A DNA stretch of 64,000 bases from Sesamum alatum (Eukaryota > Streptophyta > Magnoliopsida > Lamiales > Pedaliaceae): the NCBI GenBank assembly GCA_034509735.1, contig JACGWO010000003.1, positions 36,540,466 through 36,604,465 on the forward strand. Reading direction: 5' to 3'. The notes beneath the pieces were generated by a model, which was not told the origin of the DNA, made no database searches, and saw only the letters and a list, made by a program, of their open reading frames with translations. Position numbers and translations under genes: made by a program. Shown in pieces: positions 31,471 to 43,371 of this stretch (position 1 is the stretch's first letter; every line of letters starts with the position of its first letter).

Positions 31471-32928
31471 TTGGCATTGAATTTCAGTTGAGTGAGATGC
31501 AACTTTGTTAGGCAGTACGCGCTTTTAGTAGCTCAGTTCAGTCAAACTGGTGGCAAAAACGTTTCTTGATGAACTATGGAACTTGATAGAAATTAGTAGG
31601 TGATATGGATAAAATAGGTTAAATTCGGATCCACGTTACTTTTTATTGGGTCGTTTCGATCCGGCCGACCGACCTAACCCCTCGAATTGTGACACCCCTA
31701 TTCCCGTGTTGATATCAAGTTATTTCCAAATAAATATCATGAATGATTCAAGGTCGTAGGACACAGGTCGCACATCGCCGCCAAGTTCCTCATATGATTG
31801 TTTGAAACCTAAAAAAAAGAAATCGTTAGGTTTGCTGGGAGTTCCCCAACGAAAACCCTCCAATGCTTTAGTCAGATACTAGAGCGAGATAGAAGGTGCG
31901 ATCTGCTAAGTATTTCGAACTGTGTGCAATAAATGTCACACTTTAAATGTCTGATGGGGGTATTTATAGGGTTTGGAATGTCCACTTGTTCTGACCCACC
32001 TGTCGTTATCATTTTGACATCCTGCAGGTAATCAATACCTTTGTGACGGAGCCCCCTAGGTCGGGTCCCCCTAGGTCTTTGGGTCAGCCCTACCCATTTG
32101 AAGCATCAGACTTGGACCTTAAGAGCCCATCAACTTTGTTGGGCCTTTCCAACATATTTCATCATCATCGATGAATATTTGTTCGATCACCTGATCTTGA
32201 TGCAGGTCATGTGGAGATATTTTAGGAAAGTCGTTTTATGATTTTCCCGTTAAGTACCTTCAATCTGCAAATAAATTTTGAATTCGTACTCTTAATTCAA
32301 GGTCTTTTACAAACTTGCCCCTATACCTCAAAAAAATCCTAATATGTAAGGACTCATTATGGCTTTTGGATCATTTTGGCATTTTCAGTCCATGTGCAAT
32401 CATCCAATTGAGAAAATTTTATAAATATGTGCCCTCTCGTGTTGGGTATAACTTTTGTTGCTCTATCGTGTTTTGTGGGTTCATTTGTGGAGAATCAAGA
32501 TTTACTCATTGCCTTTGGAGCAGCAATCATCTCAAAAATCACTTAAATATATCTTGTTTAATTTTTTGAAACAACATTTGACATTGTTTGTGAGAAATTA
32601 CCAAATTTTTTCATTAATTCAAAAAATATGGTGAAAAAATCCCACGGATTATTTTTCCACTGCTGCGTGAAAAGATTAGCAATATTTAAGAGGTCCACTT
32701 GTCACTCCACCGTTATGAATAACATGATTCCGTCCACTCAAAACTCATTCAAACATACCTTGTTCTATTCTTTAGAACAGTATTTGACGTGATCTGTGCA
32801 ATGACTACTAATTTTTCAATTGAGCAATAATTATTATTAAGCAAAATAGATTGTCATTTACTATCGCAAATCATATTATTTAAAAACTTATAAAAGAACT
32901 AATCATTCGACAAATAAACAATTTATGA
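31471..32928. other. Intergenic sequence with a possible LTR fragment
   Basis: No gene is present. Between about 31730 and 32170 a GC-richer block contains a TATA-like TATTTATAGGGTTTGG and phrases such as CCCCCTAGGTCGGGTCCCCC, reminiscent of reverse-oriented retrotransposon LTR promoters. I found no second copy or termini. Confidence 0.35.
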
Positions 32929-33394
32929 TTAAATATATTTTTGGTCCCGTAAGTTAGGTTATTTGGCGTTTTCGTCCTTTAACTTTTTAGGGTAGCATTT
33001 TGGTCCTGCATCTTTTAATTTTGTAATTTCAGCCCTTTTATTCACCGCTCCACCGGCGAGAAGGGTGAACTTTGACAAAAAAGGGACTGAAATCGTGAAA
33101 ATTAAAAAATTGCAGGACCAAAATGCCACTCTAGAAAGTTAAATGACAAAAATGTCACTCTAGAAAGTTAAAGGACAAAAATGCTGACAGAAATGTGTCA
33201 ATAGGAACAAAAGCCTCAATTTTAAAATGTCACGTGAGAGGCACATGCATTTTTCCGGCGAGAATGGTGAACTCCGATGAAAAAAGAACTAAAATCAAAA
33301 AAATTAAAAATATACAAGACCAAAATGCTATCCTAAAAAGTTAAAGGACGAAAATACCAAATGACCTAAGTTACAAGATCAAAAATGCATTTAA
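32929..33394. mobile_element. Foldback DNA element
   Basis: The left end TTAAATATATTTTTGGTCCC, followed by GTAAGTTAGGTTATTTGG, mirrors the right end CCAAATGACCTAAGTTACAA, then GATCAAAAATGCATTTAA. The inner arms contain AGGACCAAAATG and CATTTTGGTCCTGC, and an inner pair contains CACCGGCGAGAAGGGTGAAC, repeated as CCGGCGAGAATGGTGAACTC. This is a non-autonomous inverted-repeat element of the same general type as 3918..4372. Confidence 0.7.
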
Positions 33395-34113
33395 ACCAAC
33401 AATTTAACTATTTTTTTTTTATCAAATTGATTACGTATAGTCATTTTGGTCCATTTCACATGAAACTGCATCGATGAATTTGACCTATACAAACTCAAAT
33501 ATTTCAAAATGTTGATCACCCTACGATCATTCCCATAAAGGGTTCTGATGCTAATGATCATTATTTTCTATATTTACACACAAAACTTTTCCATAGACAA
33601 GAATGCCCCTGGCCAGCAACATTGAGGCCTTTACCAGAAGAAAATAACTGCCAAACGGTAAACCCGTTAAATGGAAGAATCCCAGTTCAATAGTGGAACT
33701 ACGTGTAAGAATGATGAGGATTTGAGGAGCGTCATGTCAAGAAATCCCTCCATTTTTCTCTCTCTTCCAAGTTTCCATCTTCAACTTTCTCTCTCTATAC
33801 ATACACATTATTACAATATGCGCACCAACACATATAAAAACAGCCCCCCACGTTCGTGATAGGGCAACTCATCACAATAATCACATCCCTCATTTTCCCT
33901 GCCGTCCTCTGGTTTCTGAGATTTTCATTTAATTTCTCAGGAGCCCAAAACTCAATAAAGGAAAGGTAATGATCATCAAAAACAGACAGCAATCATTTGT
34001 TGAATTATAATTGATGTCTTTTTCATGTTCTTGTTAGATTTTCAGTTTCTGATGATCATTTTCATGTCGATGATTTTGTTCAGACAGGCGGGGAAACTAA
34101 TAAAGATAGAAAG
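33395..34113 (+). other. Promoter and leader of the HVA22-type gene
   Basis: CT-rich leader sequence follows a TATA-like CTATACATACACA near 33796. A donor-like AGGTAATG at 33965 and pyrimidine-rich DNA before 34080 suggest a leader intron. No coding exon is seen here. Confidence 0.4.
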
Positions 34114-37100
34114 ATGATTCAAGATTTCGTCTCCAGGAGTTTAATGTATGTAATAATTTCATTTGTTCTTCTTTTATGTGAACATTATTTGAATGTTGAT
34201 TGATTAATATTTCTTGAAAATGGTTGGATTAATTAACGTTTGGCAGATTGGCGTTTGGATATGCATATCCAGCATATAAATGTTACAAAACTATAGAGAA
34301 GAACAAAATTGACATTAAAGAACTCAGGTTTTGGTGTCAATATTGGTGAGTTCTGACAATCTTTTCACAAACATGTCTATTTTATATACGTGTGTGTGTG
34401 TCTGTGTGTGATTTTTTGGTTGAAGAAGATGATCAAACGTATTTAAAATATCTTATAAACTCAGACCCATGCATTTTGTTTTGATCTGAAAAGCCATAAA
34501 TTTTATAGTAAATACAAAAGATGTTGAAGCCTCGATGTAGGCTTCATGGGGAAAAAAGGGGTGGAATTGGACCATCTCAGTTGGCCTCGAGTGCCCATTT
34601 TGCAATCCTATCAGGGTCGTTTCATGATTACAAGATCTGACAATTTTCTTGATTTTCCAACGAGGCCAATCAAGACATATGTTTTCATAAATCGCATCTT
34701 AAAAATAAATTTTTGAATTGTTTGGATAAAATAGAAAACGATGGAGCGTATAACATGAATTTATTAAGATCTTAAAAGTTTGTTATGAAATCCTTATTTT
34801 TATTTTTCAAAGAACTTATACTAACCTCCTCACATCGTATTTCTAAATCTTATAATAAGATCCTCAATTTCTTGAAAAATTTTCCACTATATTTTGTAAT
34901 ATCTTACAAGCTTTCAAATATATATCTTATGAAATATTTTAAAGAATTTATAAATTCAACCAGACACCCTCTCAGTATCATCGTAACAAATTTAATATGA
35001 CGGCATTTTACCATATTAATGAATTTGGTAATATTACGTGCATTCATATATAAAATGATCATTGAGATTAATTCCGCTCTATTTGCAGGATAATTGTAGC
35101 GGTAGTAACTGTTCTTGAGTACTTCATTGATCTGCTGATTTCATGGTACGTTGCACTAAATCAATGATGTCATGAGTTTAAATTCCACTAGACGTGTAAT
35201 TAATCACCGTTTCTATATACAGGTTTCCGATGTATCGAGAGATAAAATTGGCCCTCTTCATCTGCTTATGGCATCCAGGCTTACAGGTTAAAAAAACACA
35301 CACACATCAGAGCTGCTTTCATTTTTGACAAGAAGAAATTAAATTAAATTAAATTAAATAATTTTTTTGATTTTGGTAATAAATACTACAGGGAACTGGG
35401 TTTGTTTATAACACGATGTTGCAACCGTACGTGTCAAGATATGAGACAGATATAGATAGGGGTCTGCTGGAACTTAAGCAAAGAGCGTGGGACTTAGTGT
35501 CTGATTATTGGCGTCAAGGCGCACAAATGGGTTCCAAGAAGGCTGCCGAACTCTTCCATCTTCTGCTTTCCCAGTCTGCAAAGGTTACATCACCGGTCCC
35601 CGACCAGCAGGTTTGCCATCTCCTTTTCTCACACAAATTTTCTTTTTAATTTACGACCGTCTCAACAACGTATTTCTGCATATTAAGTTTGTCGATGGGT
35701 GGAGAATACTTAAATTTAAGTTCATTGTGATAGTTATTACCTAAATTTGGTTTGCATTAGATCTTGAAGATCTGAACACACACGTGTTGAAATAAATATT
35801 TTGAGTATGGGTAGAGTCTAGGTTCGAAAATATCCATAGGTATGTGCGTCAGTATAATTAAAATTTGATAGCCCAAAATGCATATTTATATGTTTTGATA
35901 AATTAATTGACTAAATTTACTTGACATAAGAAACCTTAAATAACTCTAAATTAAGTGAAAGTTGGAAACATATTCAACCAGATAAAAAGTTTATGCCAAG
36001 TTAAAATATGTGTTTCATTTTTAACTTAATTTTGCCGCACCGATTGTTAAATTTTCATTTCTATTTCGAATCCATTTCATAATGACTAATAACGGTTTAT
36101 CATTTAAATAAAATTCAAATCATTATTTAAGTTTCAATGATAGTTAATCTGCACACACCTATTTGAACAAATTTTGTTTTATCTATCTGGAGTTCACAAA
36201 ATAATTTTAATAAATTAATTTAGTAACATGTTCTCTTGCTATCATTATGAAAAACATGTAAATTGCTTCATCTTTCATAAGAAACGTTATAGTTTGATTT
36301 TAATGCAAATTTAAAATTTAAAACAAAAAAAATCAAACTTTTTATGAAAATAGTAAACAAAATTTAACAATAAAACTCATATTGAACCTAATTATTTTAG
36401 ATATAACGTAAATAAGACTCGATGGGTATTCTTTAAGTGGAGTCCGTGTAAGATATATAAGTAATTATTATGGATATATATTATGGATGGGTCCTAATAG
36501 GATAGGGTAATACCCACCAACTGTTTTCCTGAACTTTTATAAACTCTTTAAATTATCTTATATAATTAATAAATAAGAATTTTTAAAAACTTATAAGTAT
36601 TTTCTATCTTATATTTTTATGGTCCTTTGATTTAACTGGTAAACACGAATCACTTTTAATCAAATAATTATGGCACAATTCCTTACTGATATGAAAGTTT
36701 ATCTGTAGGTACACTGATAATTAAGGTAGCTGTTCCGAGGACATGTGTTGAATGAAGCCGAAACCACGGGATCTTTTTGTAAATAAGGAAAAGAGAAGGA
36801 AAAAAAACCTTAGGGACCACAGAAATTTCTTCATTAGACTGCATCCACATTTTCCAGAGTGTTAGAAGTTTACACTCAACTCTTTTGCCTAATTTTTAGA
36901 CATTTTCAAGATTTCCAGTTCCACGAGAATTGATGTAGGAAGACCATTGAAGTTGTAGGGCTGTGTTATTAATTTATAAATAATAGTTTACTCAATAAAA
37001 TTAAAATTTTATTTATTTTATTAATAGTTTGTTATTTGGTCGAGTTTTGATGTATTAACTGAATTGATGTATTGTTCGATTTATTGAAATAATGAGAACT

Positions 37101-37616
37101 AAATTTGGGCAATTGGTTCTCGCTTTCATTATCACACAATTGTTTTGACTTATTACACTAACCAAAATGTCTGCAAAATTACTTGTCGCTTTTCTCTACA
37201 AATTCTGATAGGCCTAAAGTCGCTTTCCTCCAATTATCACTTTTATCATATGCCAAAAATATAATCACGATTTAATTTAATTAACTAACTGGTTGCAGAA
37301 CGCTGAAAATGAATCAAATGTGGCTGTTCCGCCTCCGCCGCCAACTCCGCCCAGCACCCCTTCCGGGCCATTGAAGAGGACCAAGTCCGATAAGCGGCCG
37401 CCCATTCCGACGTCGGGGCCCTCAACCCCCCGCCGTGATGGAACACCCAAGTACTCGTCATTTAGGGTTCAGCTTCACAAACAAACACAATTTATCCACC
37501 CAACTCCTGATACGGATGCCGGAAATGGATCGGAAGAAACGTCAGACGGTGAATACGATTCACACACTGCGAGTCCTGGCTTGGGCCGGAGAAGTACGAA
37601 TTTCAAAAGCAATTAG
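34114..37616 (+). CDS. HVA22-like protein (TB2/DP1/REEP family)
   Basis: The six exons are 34114..34145, 34247..34345, 35089..35145, 35223..35286, 35392..35610 and 37299..37616. All have GT..AG introns with matching phases, giving 789 nt or 262 residues. The N-terminal half is the TB2/DP1/HVA22 domain: LAFGYAYPAYKCYKTIEKNK, LRFWCQYWIIVAVVTVLEYF (hairpin membrane segment, about residues 37-63), PMYREIKLALFICLWHPGLQ and GTGFVYNTMLQPYVSRYETD. The C-terminal third is Pro/Ser/Thr-rich (PPPPPTPPSTPSGP) and likely disordered, as in the HVA22 i-k group. These proteins sit in the tubular endoplasmic reticulum and influence membrane curvature and trafficking; barley HVA22 is induced by abscisic acid, but no such control can be read here. 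Intron 5 is long (1.69 kb). Confidence 0.93.
35611..37298 (+). other. Intron 5 of the HVA22-type gene
   Basis: AT-rich, with donor CAG|GTTTGC and acceptor GGTTGCAG. I saw no embedded gene or repeat with clear ends. Confidence 0.8.
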
Positions 37617-37860
37617 CAAAATCATGCGACAAGAAATGCAAAAACTTAGAATCCTTTTTGTTTTTTTTTTCTTGTTGAATTTTCATTTTTCGTTTTTTTT
37701 CCCCCAATTTGAACTTTGTAGTTTGCGTACATATTTCAACCTTTGCCATTACATCAAGAGAAAGAAGTAAAGGAAAGGAAATTGCAGATTCCTGTTTGTA
37801 TGAATCCAATCACCTATCACTAGTAGTAGTCACACAAAGCGCGTGCGTTTTAGGCCGTTG

Positions 37861-38346
37861 TTATCTGGAGCTCCGGATGAGGCGGAGCGCCCATTTGAGG
37901 GCCCGGACAACCTTGTGGCGGACGAGGTCAAAGAAGGCGGCGACGCGCGGCCAGAGACGATGGAAGAAGTTTCTGCTGGAAGAACCGGGAGAGGCCGACA
38001 TGGGCTGGAGGTAAGCCCACGCCGCCTGCTTGACGAGGCGGTTACGGATGCAGATGTCGGACCCCGGCTGCGCCTGGTGAGCCGAATTCGGCTTGGGAGA
38101 GTTGACCGCGACCGACGGCAGAAGGTCCTTCAGGGAAGTATAGCTAAGGGAGGTGGGCTTGATCGACAGCAACTCCAGATCATCGGATGACGATGAGGTG
38201 GTGGTGGTGGCGGAGGAAGAGGAGTTATGGTGGGCGAGGAGACTGAGCTTGGTGGGCGCAACAGAGATGGCGGCGGAGATGGAGTTCCGGCGACGGAGAA
38301 GTGGATGATCTTGAGACGGTGGTGGCGCGGGCACGACGTCGTCCAT
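37861..38346 (-). CDS. Conserved plant protein of unknown function, 161 residues
   Basis: A single exon starts MDDVVPAPPPSQDHPLLRRR. Its low-complexity first half includes Ser/Thr runs. It is followed by LELLSIKPTSLSYTSLKDLL and a strongly structured-looking block IRNRLVKQAAWAYLQPM, then a basic, Trp/Phe-rich end (FFHRLWPRVAAFFDLVRHKV, ending RLIRSSR). I recall similar unnamed plant proteins with the SLKDLLP and IRNRLVKQAAWAYLQPM blocks, but no function. The frame is open upstream to 38484, but the ATG at 38346 is the first plausible start and a TATA run lies about 70 nt before it. It is convergent with the HVA22 gene, whose stop is only 245 bp away, so their 3' ends may overlap. Confidence 0.8.
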   Translation of the reverse strand: MDDVVPAPPPSQDHPLLRRRNSISAAISVAPTKLSLLAHHNSSSSATTTTSSSSDDLELLSIKPTSLSYTSLKDLLPSVAVNSPKPNSAHQAQPGSDICIRNRLVKQAAWAYLQPMSASPGSSSRNFFHRLWPRVAAFFDLVRHKVVRALKWALRLIRSSR

Positions 38347-38410
38347 CTGCGGCTGCGCTGCGAGGCAGAGAATCTTTGGGGGGTTTCCTGAATGAGTTTT
38401 GTTTAGTGAG

Positions 38411-38420
38411 TATATATATG
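38411..38420 (-). promoter_or_regulatory. TATA box of the 161-residue gene
   Basis: CATATATATA on the minus strand, about 70 nt upstream of the ATG at 38346. Confidence 0.5.
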
Positions 38421-38484
38421 GCTGGCGTAGTGCATATGGTATTTTGGAATATTTAAATTTGTTTTTGCTAATGGAGTAACGCAA

Positions 38485-40329
38485 TTATTGGCGTATGTAG
38501 TCACTATCTTTTAATTTGGTCTACTATTTTACCCTCTTTTTATTCTTTAATTTATTATTTATTGCTTGAAGCTTGTACAATGCTGTTTTCCACCATTGTC
38601 TTTTCTGGGGGAAATATTTATTCACTCATTCGACTTTTTAATCTTACCTATTCTGCAGTGAAGTGGCTCATAATTTTTTGAATTATTCCTCAACAGGCTA
38701 AATTATATCGACACACTTTGTGATTAGATTGGAAGGATAATTATGTTGTTTTTTATTAAAATTTGGTGTAATTATACGTTGAAGATGCTCTGTAGTTTAA
38801 AAATTACATATAATAGCATTAATGTTTGTTTCTTTCCAACAAATAAATCACTCTACTAGTTAAAATTCATAGAACTTGTTGATATTAATAAAAAAGAATT
38901 GAACAAAAATTCATATTTACCATCGATTAACTTGTTTTAGGTTAAACAATTTTTTTGTAACCAAACTACAGTTGTAATGGTGCAAATATGCATCCTCACA
39001 TGCATCAACGCATGAAGATGTAGAAGGATTATTTGATCATGAAAGATTTATTTAACTTACAATAAATCAGTAATAAATTAATTCAGGGTAAATATGGAGT
39101 TTTATTATTTATTTATTTTTTGTTAATATCAACAAATTCGATAAATGTGGACTTGTATTTATAATATCCATTATGGTTTCTCCAGCTAGAAGCTTTTGAC
39201 ACTCAAGTAATTATGATCATTTAACAAAAAGAAAAAGAAGTTATTGTAGAAAAATACTAAAAATTTTGTATCTAAAACCTAATATATGTAAGTTGGATTA
39301 TGTTATAATGACTTTTCGATTGACAGTTCACCTCAGAGTAATGTGTGTGAACAAAGCTTCGTTAATCCATCTGACAAATAACGGTTGAATATAAGTACAG
39401 ATAAAAACACGTAGTTTTTATTTATTTGTTCTGGCATTTTCTAATCATTTAAGGACACTTTGATGATTATAATAATATAAGTGTTGGAACGTACATTAAT
39501 ATAGTGCCTGTCAAAACTTCCTTTTATATTCGTTCTAAAAGATACTACATGATTTAAGTCTGGTATCGAACTTTCTATTTGTAGAATGTCCCCGATTTAA
39601 ATCTATTTTCAAATTATCTGCAAAATTATCGGATCATGCAAGCACATCTAAGGTTAGAGATACACTATGGAAACCCCATTTATAACTCATTCGATGCCTA
39701 ACTTAGTAATGTCCGTTAATAATAAAATTATGCAATAAATACGTAAATGATATTACCTACCTAACAATTGAAGGCTATATTATTTACAGTTCCAGTCTAG
39801 TAGTTTATTAAGATGGCATGAACAATTGTAAGTTGTTGATCTAAAATATATCGTACAATCAAAAAATATAAGATAACATATTTAGGCCAGTCAACTCGAT
39901 TCGGCCCTGTAAAAAATAGACAGATTTACAAAGTTTTAGGGTATTATCGCGATTTTTAAACGATTTTCTTATCATTTTAATAATTTTTGGGTGGATCCCA
40001 CATTACTACACCAGCTTTTTTATCCTTAAATTTTTAGTTTTAATCATCATCATGACTATGAAAAAGGTTTATTGTTGTGATGCATATGAAGACAATATAT
40101 AACTGCAAGGGTGAAAATGAGGAAGAAACGTGATCCTCGTTGGCCACTTCAGAAAGCAGATGGAGGCGGCGTAAATGAGGCTTTCTAGCGGGGTAAAATG
40201 CAATTTAGCCCTTATGTTTTCATAAATGTTTAAAATATCCCTTTATAAAAAATAAAATATTAAAAAACCCTTTGTGATCTTCAAAGTAGGCAAAACACCC
40301 CTCTACGCATTAGGTGCACCACACGGGTC
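38485..40329. other. AT-rich intergenic sequence with a dispersed-repeat fragment
   Basis: No gene is seen. The stretch around 38700..38960 resembles 44400..44650; both share GTTGATATTAATAAAAAAGA-like wording, an ATTCATATTTACC-like phrase and a TTTTTTTCTAACC-type end. They are two copies of an unnamed repeat. Confidence 0.4.
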
Positions 40330-40516
40330 TTTTGGAGAGTGCGGCAAGAAAAACGTGGGGTACTGGGTTAAAAGAAGAAAAAATTATAAATATAAAATTA
40401 TTAAAAAAATATTGAAGTTACTATTTTAACCGATATTCTTTTTAGAGGAAAAATAGAATTAAAGGGTAAATTTGAGTATTCAAAAATTGGTACGATATAA
40501 GATTTTCTTTTATAAT
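40330..40516 (-). mobile_element. Truncated Helitron, 5' part
   Basis: Read on the minus strand from 40516 it gives ATTATAAAAGAAAATCTTAT, then ACCAATTTTTGAATACTC and AATTTACCCTTTAATTC. This matches the 5' ends of the elements at 42417 and 43371. Lower down it retains the shared AAAAACGTGGG patch. The extreme 5' tip is replaced by the end of a neighbouring element (ACTAG at 40519). Confidence 0.5.
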
Positions 40517-41490
40517 AACTAGCAGTCCACGCACACGCGATATGTGAATAAATTAAAAAAATAATAAAAATATTAATTTGTATTAATCAATGTGTTTAAA
40601 TTACGTAACTTGGTGAATTTTAGTATGTATATGATCTATTTTAGATGAAAGTTTAATAGATCATTAACCATATATTTGTTAATTGCGTGATCTAATATGA
40701 TATTACGTAAAATATTAGGTAAATATTTTATAAAATTAATTGACAAAAACACTTGATGGATGAGCGTAATCTATCTTTACTGTTATAAAATAAAAGGTTG
40801 TTTTCTTATAATAAATGGTGGCTATATCATATTTCTATCGTCTTTTTCTAAAATTTGTCCACCAAATCAAAAGTGAATTTTAAGTTGAATAACTATATTT
40901 ATTAGGATTTTCAAGGATAACTACACTTTTTCAACTTAAAATTTACTTTTGTTTTGGAGGCCAAAATTTGAAAGAGTTGGTAAAAGTATGATATAACCTC
41001 CATTTTGCATCTTCAATCTTTACGTATAAAAATACAAATCAATGGATTATGAGTCTATATATATATATAGAAGATAGCAGAAAAGAAAAAGAAATAAAAA
41101 TAAAGAACATATTAATTAAATATTTCTTATTAAGATCCAAATTTTTGAAAAAACATATTAACATATTAGTTTGTGAGAGATGTTTTAGACTTTGAATTGG
41201 ATTTTAATTTGTAGAGGATAAAAAAAAGAAAAGAAAAAAATTGGTGTGAGAATATGGGTGGTTATGGCAAAATGGCATATTTGGTAGTTTATAAAATTGG
41301 TATGAGAACTACCAATAAGATGGTTAATTTTTATTTTTGTCCTCCAGAAATAATTAATTCATCTTATAGAAAGAAATCAACAAATGTATTTTAAGAAAAA
41401 CAAAGGGCAATTATTGTAAAAACACATAAATAATTTCCATAATAAACATAAAAGAAGATTTTTTTTTTTTATAATTAGTATATATATAGA
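40517..41490 (-). mobile_element. Possible longer Helitron
   Basis: The lower-coordinate end (GACTGCTAG on the minus strand, preceded by the GC-rich ATATCGCGTGTGCGTG) looks like a Helitron 3' end, CTAG followed by T. The upper end TCTATATATATACTAATTAT near 41490 resembles the family 5' end. Assigning both ends to one element is an inference. Confidence 0.35.
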
Positions 41491-41920
41491 TATAGGAATA
41501 AATATATTTTGTTTCATGTTGGTCTCGAGATGGGAATTCAAGTAGACCCCTCATTGCATTGATATATCATTTTCATGGGGTCTCTCATAATTAATCACGA
41601 ACCTTGGGAGATTGGCTCACATTTTAGCTGATATTTTTCTATTTAAAAAAGTGTTTATTTTATTTCATGTATATGTCTATATAAAATAGTATATTCATGA
41701 TAAATATTACATAATAGGAGCGTCTAGAACTACTGCATTTGTTGTAATACGGATGTAGATATTTAGTGTATTTTTAATAGTAGTATATTGTTTTTTGTTG
41801 GTTAATTTAAAATTATCGATGTATTTTTTTTTTATAAAAAAAGATCTATTGCATTTCTAAACTTGTATAAAAAAATCTAGAACTTCATCTATAAATATAT
41901 ATATATATATATATAGAATT

Positions 41921-42407
41921 AATTACACTTAGACCGCCTCTAAAAATATAAAATTATATTTTTCCTCCAAAAAAATTTGAAATTACACTTACACCCTCTT
42001 CGAAAATTGTCCGTTTACACCTTACTCCATTTGTTAGAGTTTGGACGAAAAATATTTACTTCAGCAAAAAAAAAAAATCATAAATTTTCAATTTTGCCCT
42101 TCATTTGACATTCTCATAAATTTTTATAGTTATAAAGGGATAAATGTAATGTATATATATGGAGTGAGGTTAACATTATCATATTTTTTTCGTTGTAAGT
42201 ACAAAATTATTACATTGGAACGTTAAATGAGGGGTCAAATTGAAAATTTTATGTAATTTTTTTGCTATATCAATATTTTTTTGTCCAAATCCTAACGAAA
42301 TGAATCAGGTGTAAACGGTGAATTTTCGAAAAGAGTAAGTATAATTTTGAAACTTTTTTGGGGGAAAGTACAATTTCGCATTTTTAGAGGAGGTCCAAGT
42401 GAAATTA
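41921..42407. mobile_element. Foldback DNA element
   Basis: The left end AATTACACTTAGACCGCCTC, then TAAAAATATAAAATTATA, mirrors the right end ATTTTTAGAGGAGGTCCAAG followed by TGAAATT. The second arm pair is CGAAAATTGTCCGTTTACAC and GTAAACGGTGAATTTTCG. There is no coding capacity. It abuts the Helitron that begins at 42417. Confidence 0.7.
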
Positions 42408-42416
42408 GCCTATATA

Positions 42417-42731
42417 TCTATACTATTATAAAAGAAAACTCTTTTGTCGTACCAATTTTTGAATGTCCCAATTTACCCTTTGATTCATTCTATTTTTTTT
42501 TTCTTAAAAAGACTATGATAGTAATTTCACTATTTTTAATAACTTCACAACAACCAACTACCCACGTTTTTCTCAACCGACTCTATATTTTTTTCCTCAC
42601 CAATTTTTTTCTTTCTTATTTCTTCATACTAGTGACTAGGATTGTTTTTTTCACAAATTTCTTTTTTCTTTTCATTTCACATCATATTTATTTTTTATAT
42701 GCTCGTGAGGATCGCGTTCAACGGCGACTAG
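42417..42731 (+). mobile_element. Short non-autonomous Helitron (315 bp), plus orientation
   Basis: It starts TCTATACTATTATAAAAGAA after an A (42416) and ends CGGCGACTAG before a T (42732). These are the A|TC..CTRR|T signature of Helitrons. Near the 3' end, GCTCGTGAGGATCGCGTTCA can form a short GC-rich hairpin. It lacks the Rep/helicase gene and so depended on an autonomous element. Confidence 0.75.
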
Positions 42732-43062
42732 TATACATAAATTATATCGGCATTTTCTGAAATTAGGTTTAGTTACAAATATACTCCTTGTCCTTTGTAA
42801 AACTACAATTACATCGCCAAGGGGTGTCAAATATAATTTATCGCTGGAGCGTTATGTAAGTTTTTTTCAATGAACAAGTGTCTACGTGAGTTAAAATTAC
42901 AACCTTAAAGGATGTAATTGTAATTTTACAAAAAATAGAGATATTTGTATAATTAGATCTAAACTAACGAAATATCTATGTGATTTTACCCTTTGTTTTT
43001 CAATGGGCGAGCATCAAATTTTGTTTTATTTTTCCATTTGTTCTTCTTACTTTTCATATATA

Positions 43063-43371
43063 CTAATCGTCGTTGCACCGCAATCCTTGCGATTATATAA
43101 AAAATAAATGCTATGTAAAATGAAGAGAGAAAAGAAATTTGTGAAAAAAACAATCCTAGTGTGAAGAAATAAGAAAGAAAAAAATTGGTGAGGAAAAATA
43201 TATAGAATCGGTTGTGAAAAACGTGGGTAGTGAGTTATTGTGGAGTTATTAAAAGATAGTAAAATTACTATTATGATTTTTTTAAGATTTTTTTTATAAA
43301 ATAAATTAAAGGGTAAATTGGGACATTCAAAAATTTGTACTACAAAAGATTTTCTTTTATAATAGTATAGA
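43063..43371 (-). mobile_element. Short non-autonomous Helitron (309 bp), minus orientation
   Basis: This is the same family as 42417..42731 but inverted, so the two form a long inverted repeat about 330 bp apart. On the minus strand it starts TCTATACTATTATAAAAGAA at 43371 after an A. Near the 3' end the perfect hairpin CGCAAGGATTGCG is followed by GTGCAACGACGATTAG before a T. The terminal CTAG has become TTAG. Confidence 0.75.

Noticed and set aside
42347..42760. A 137-codon open frame rich in Phe
   Set aside because: It lies across a foldback end and a Helitron. The Phe and Leu come from poly-T and the frame is not conserved in the inverted copy.
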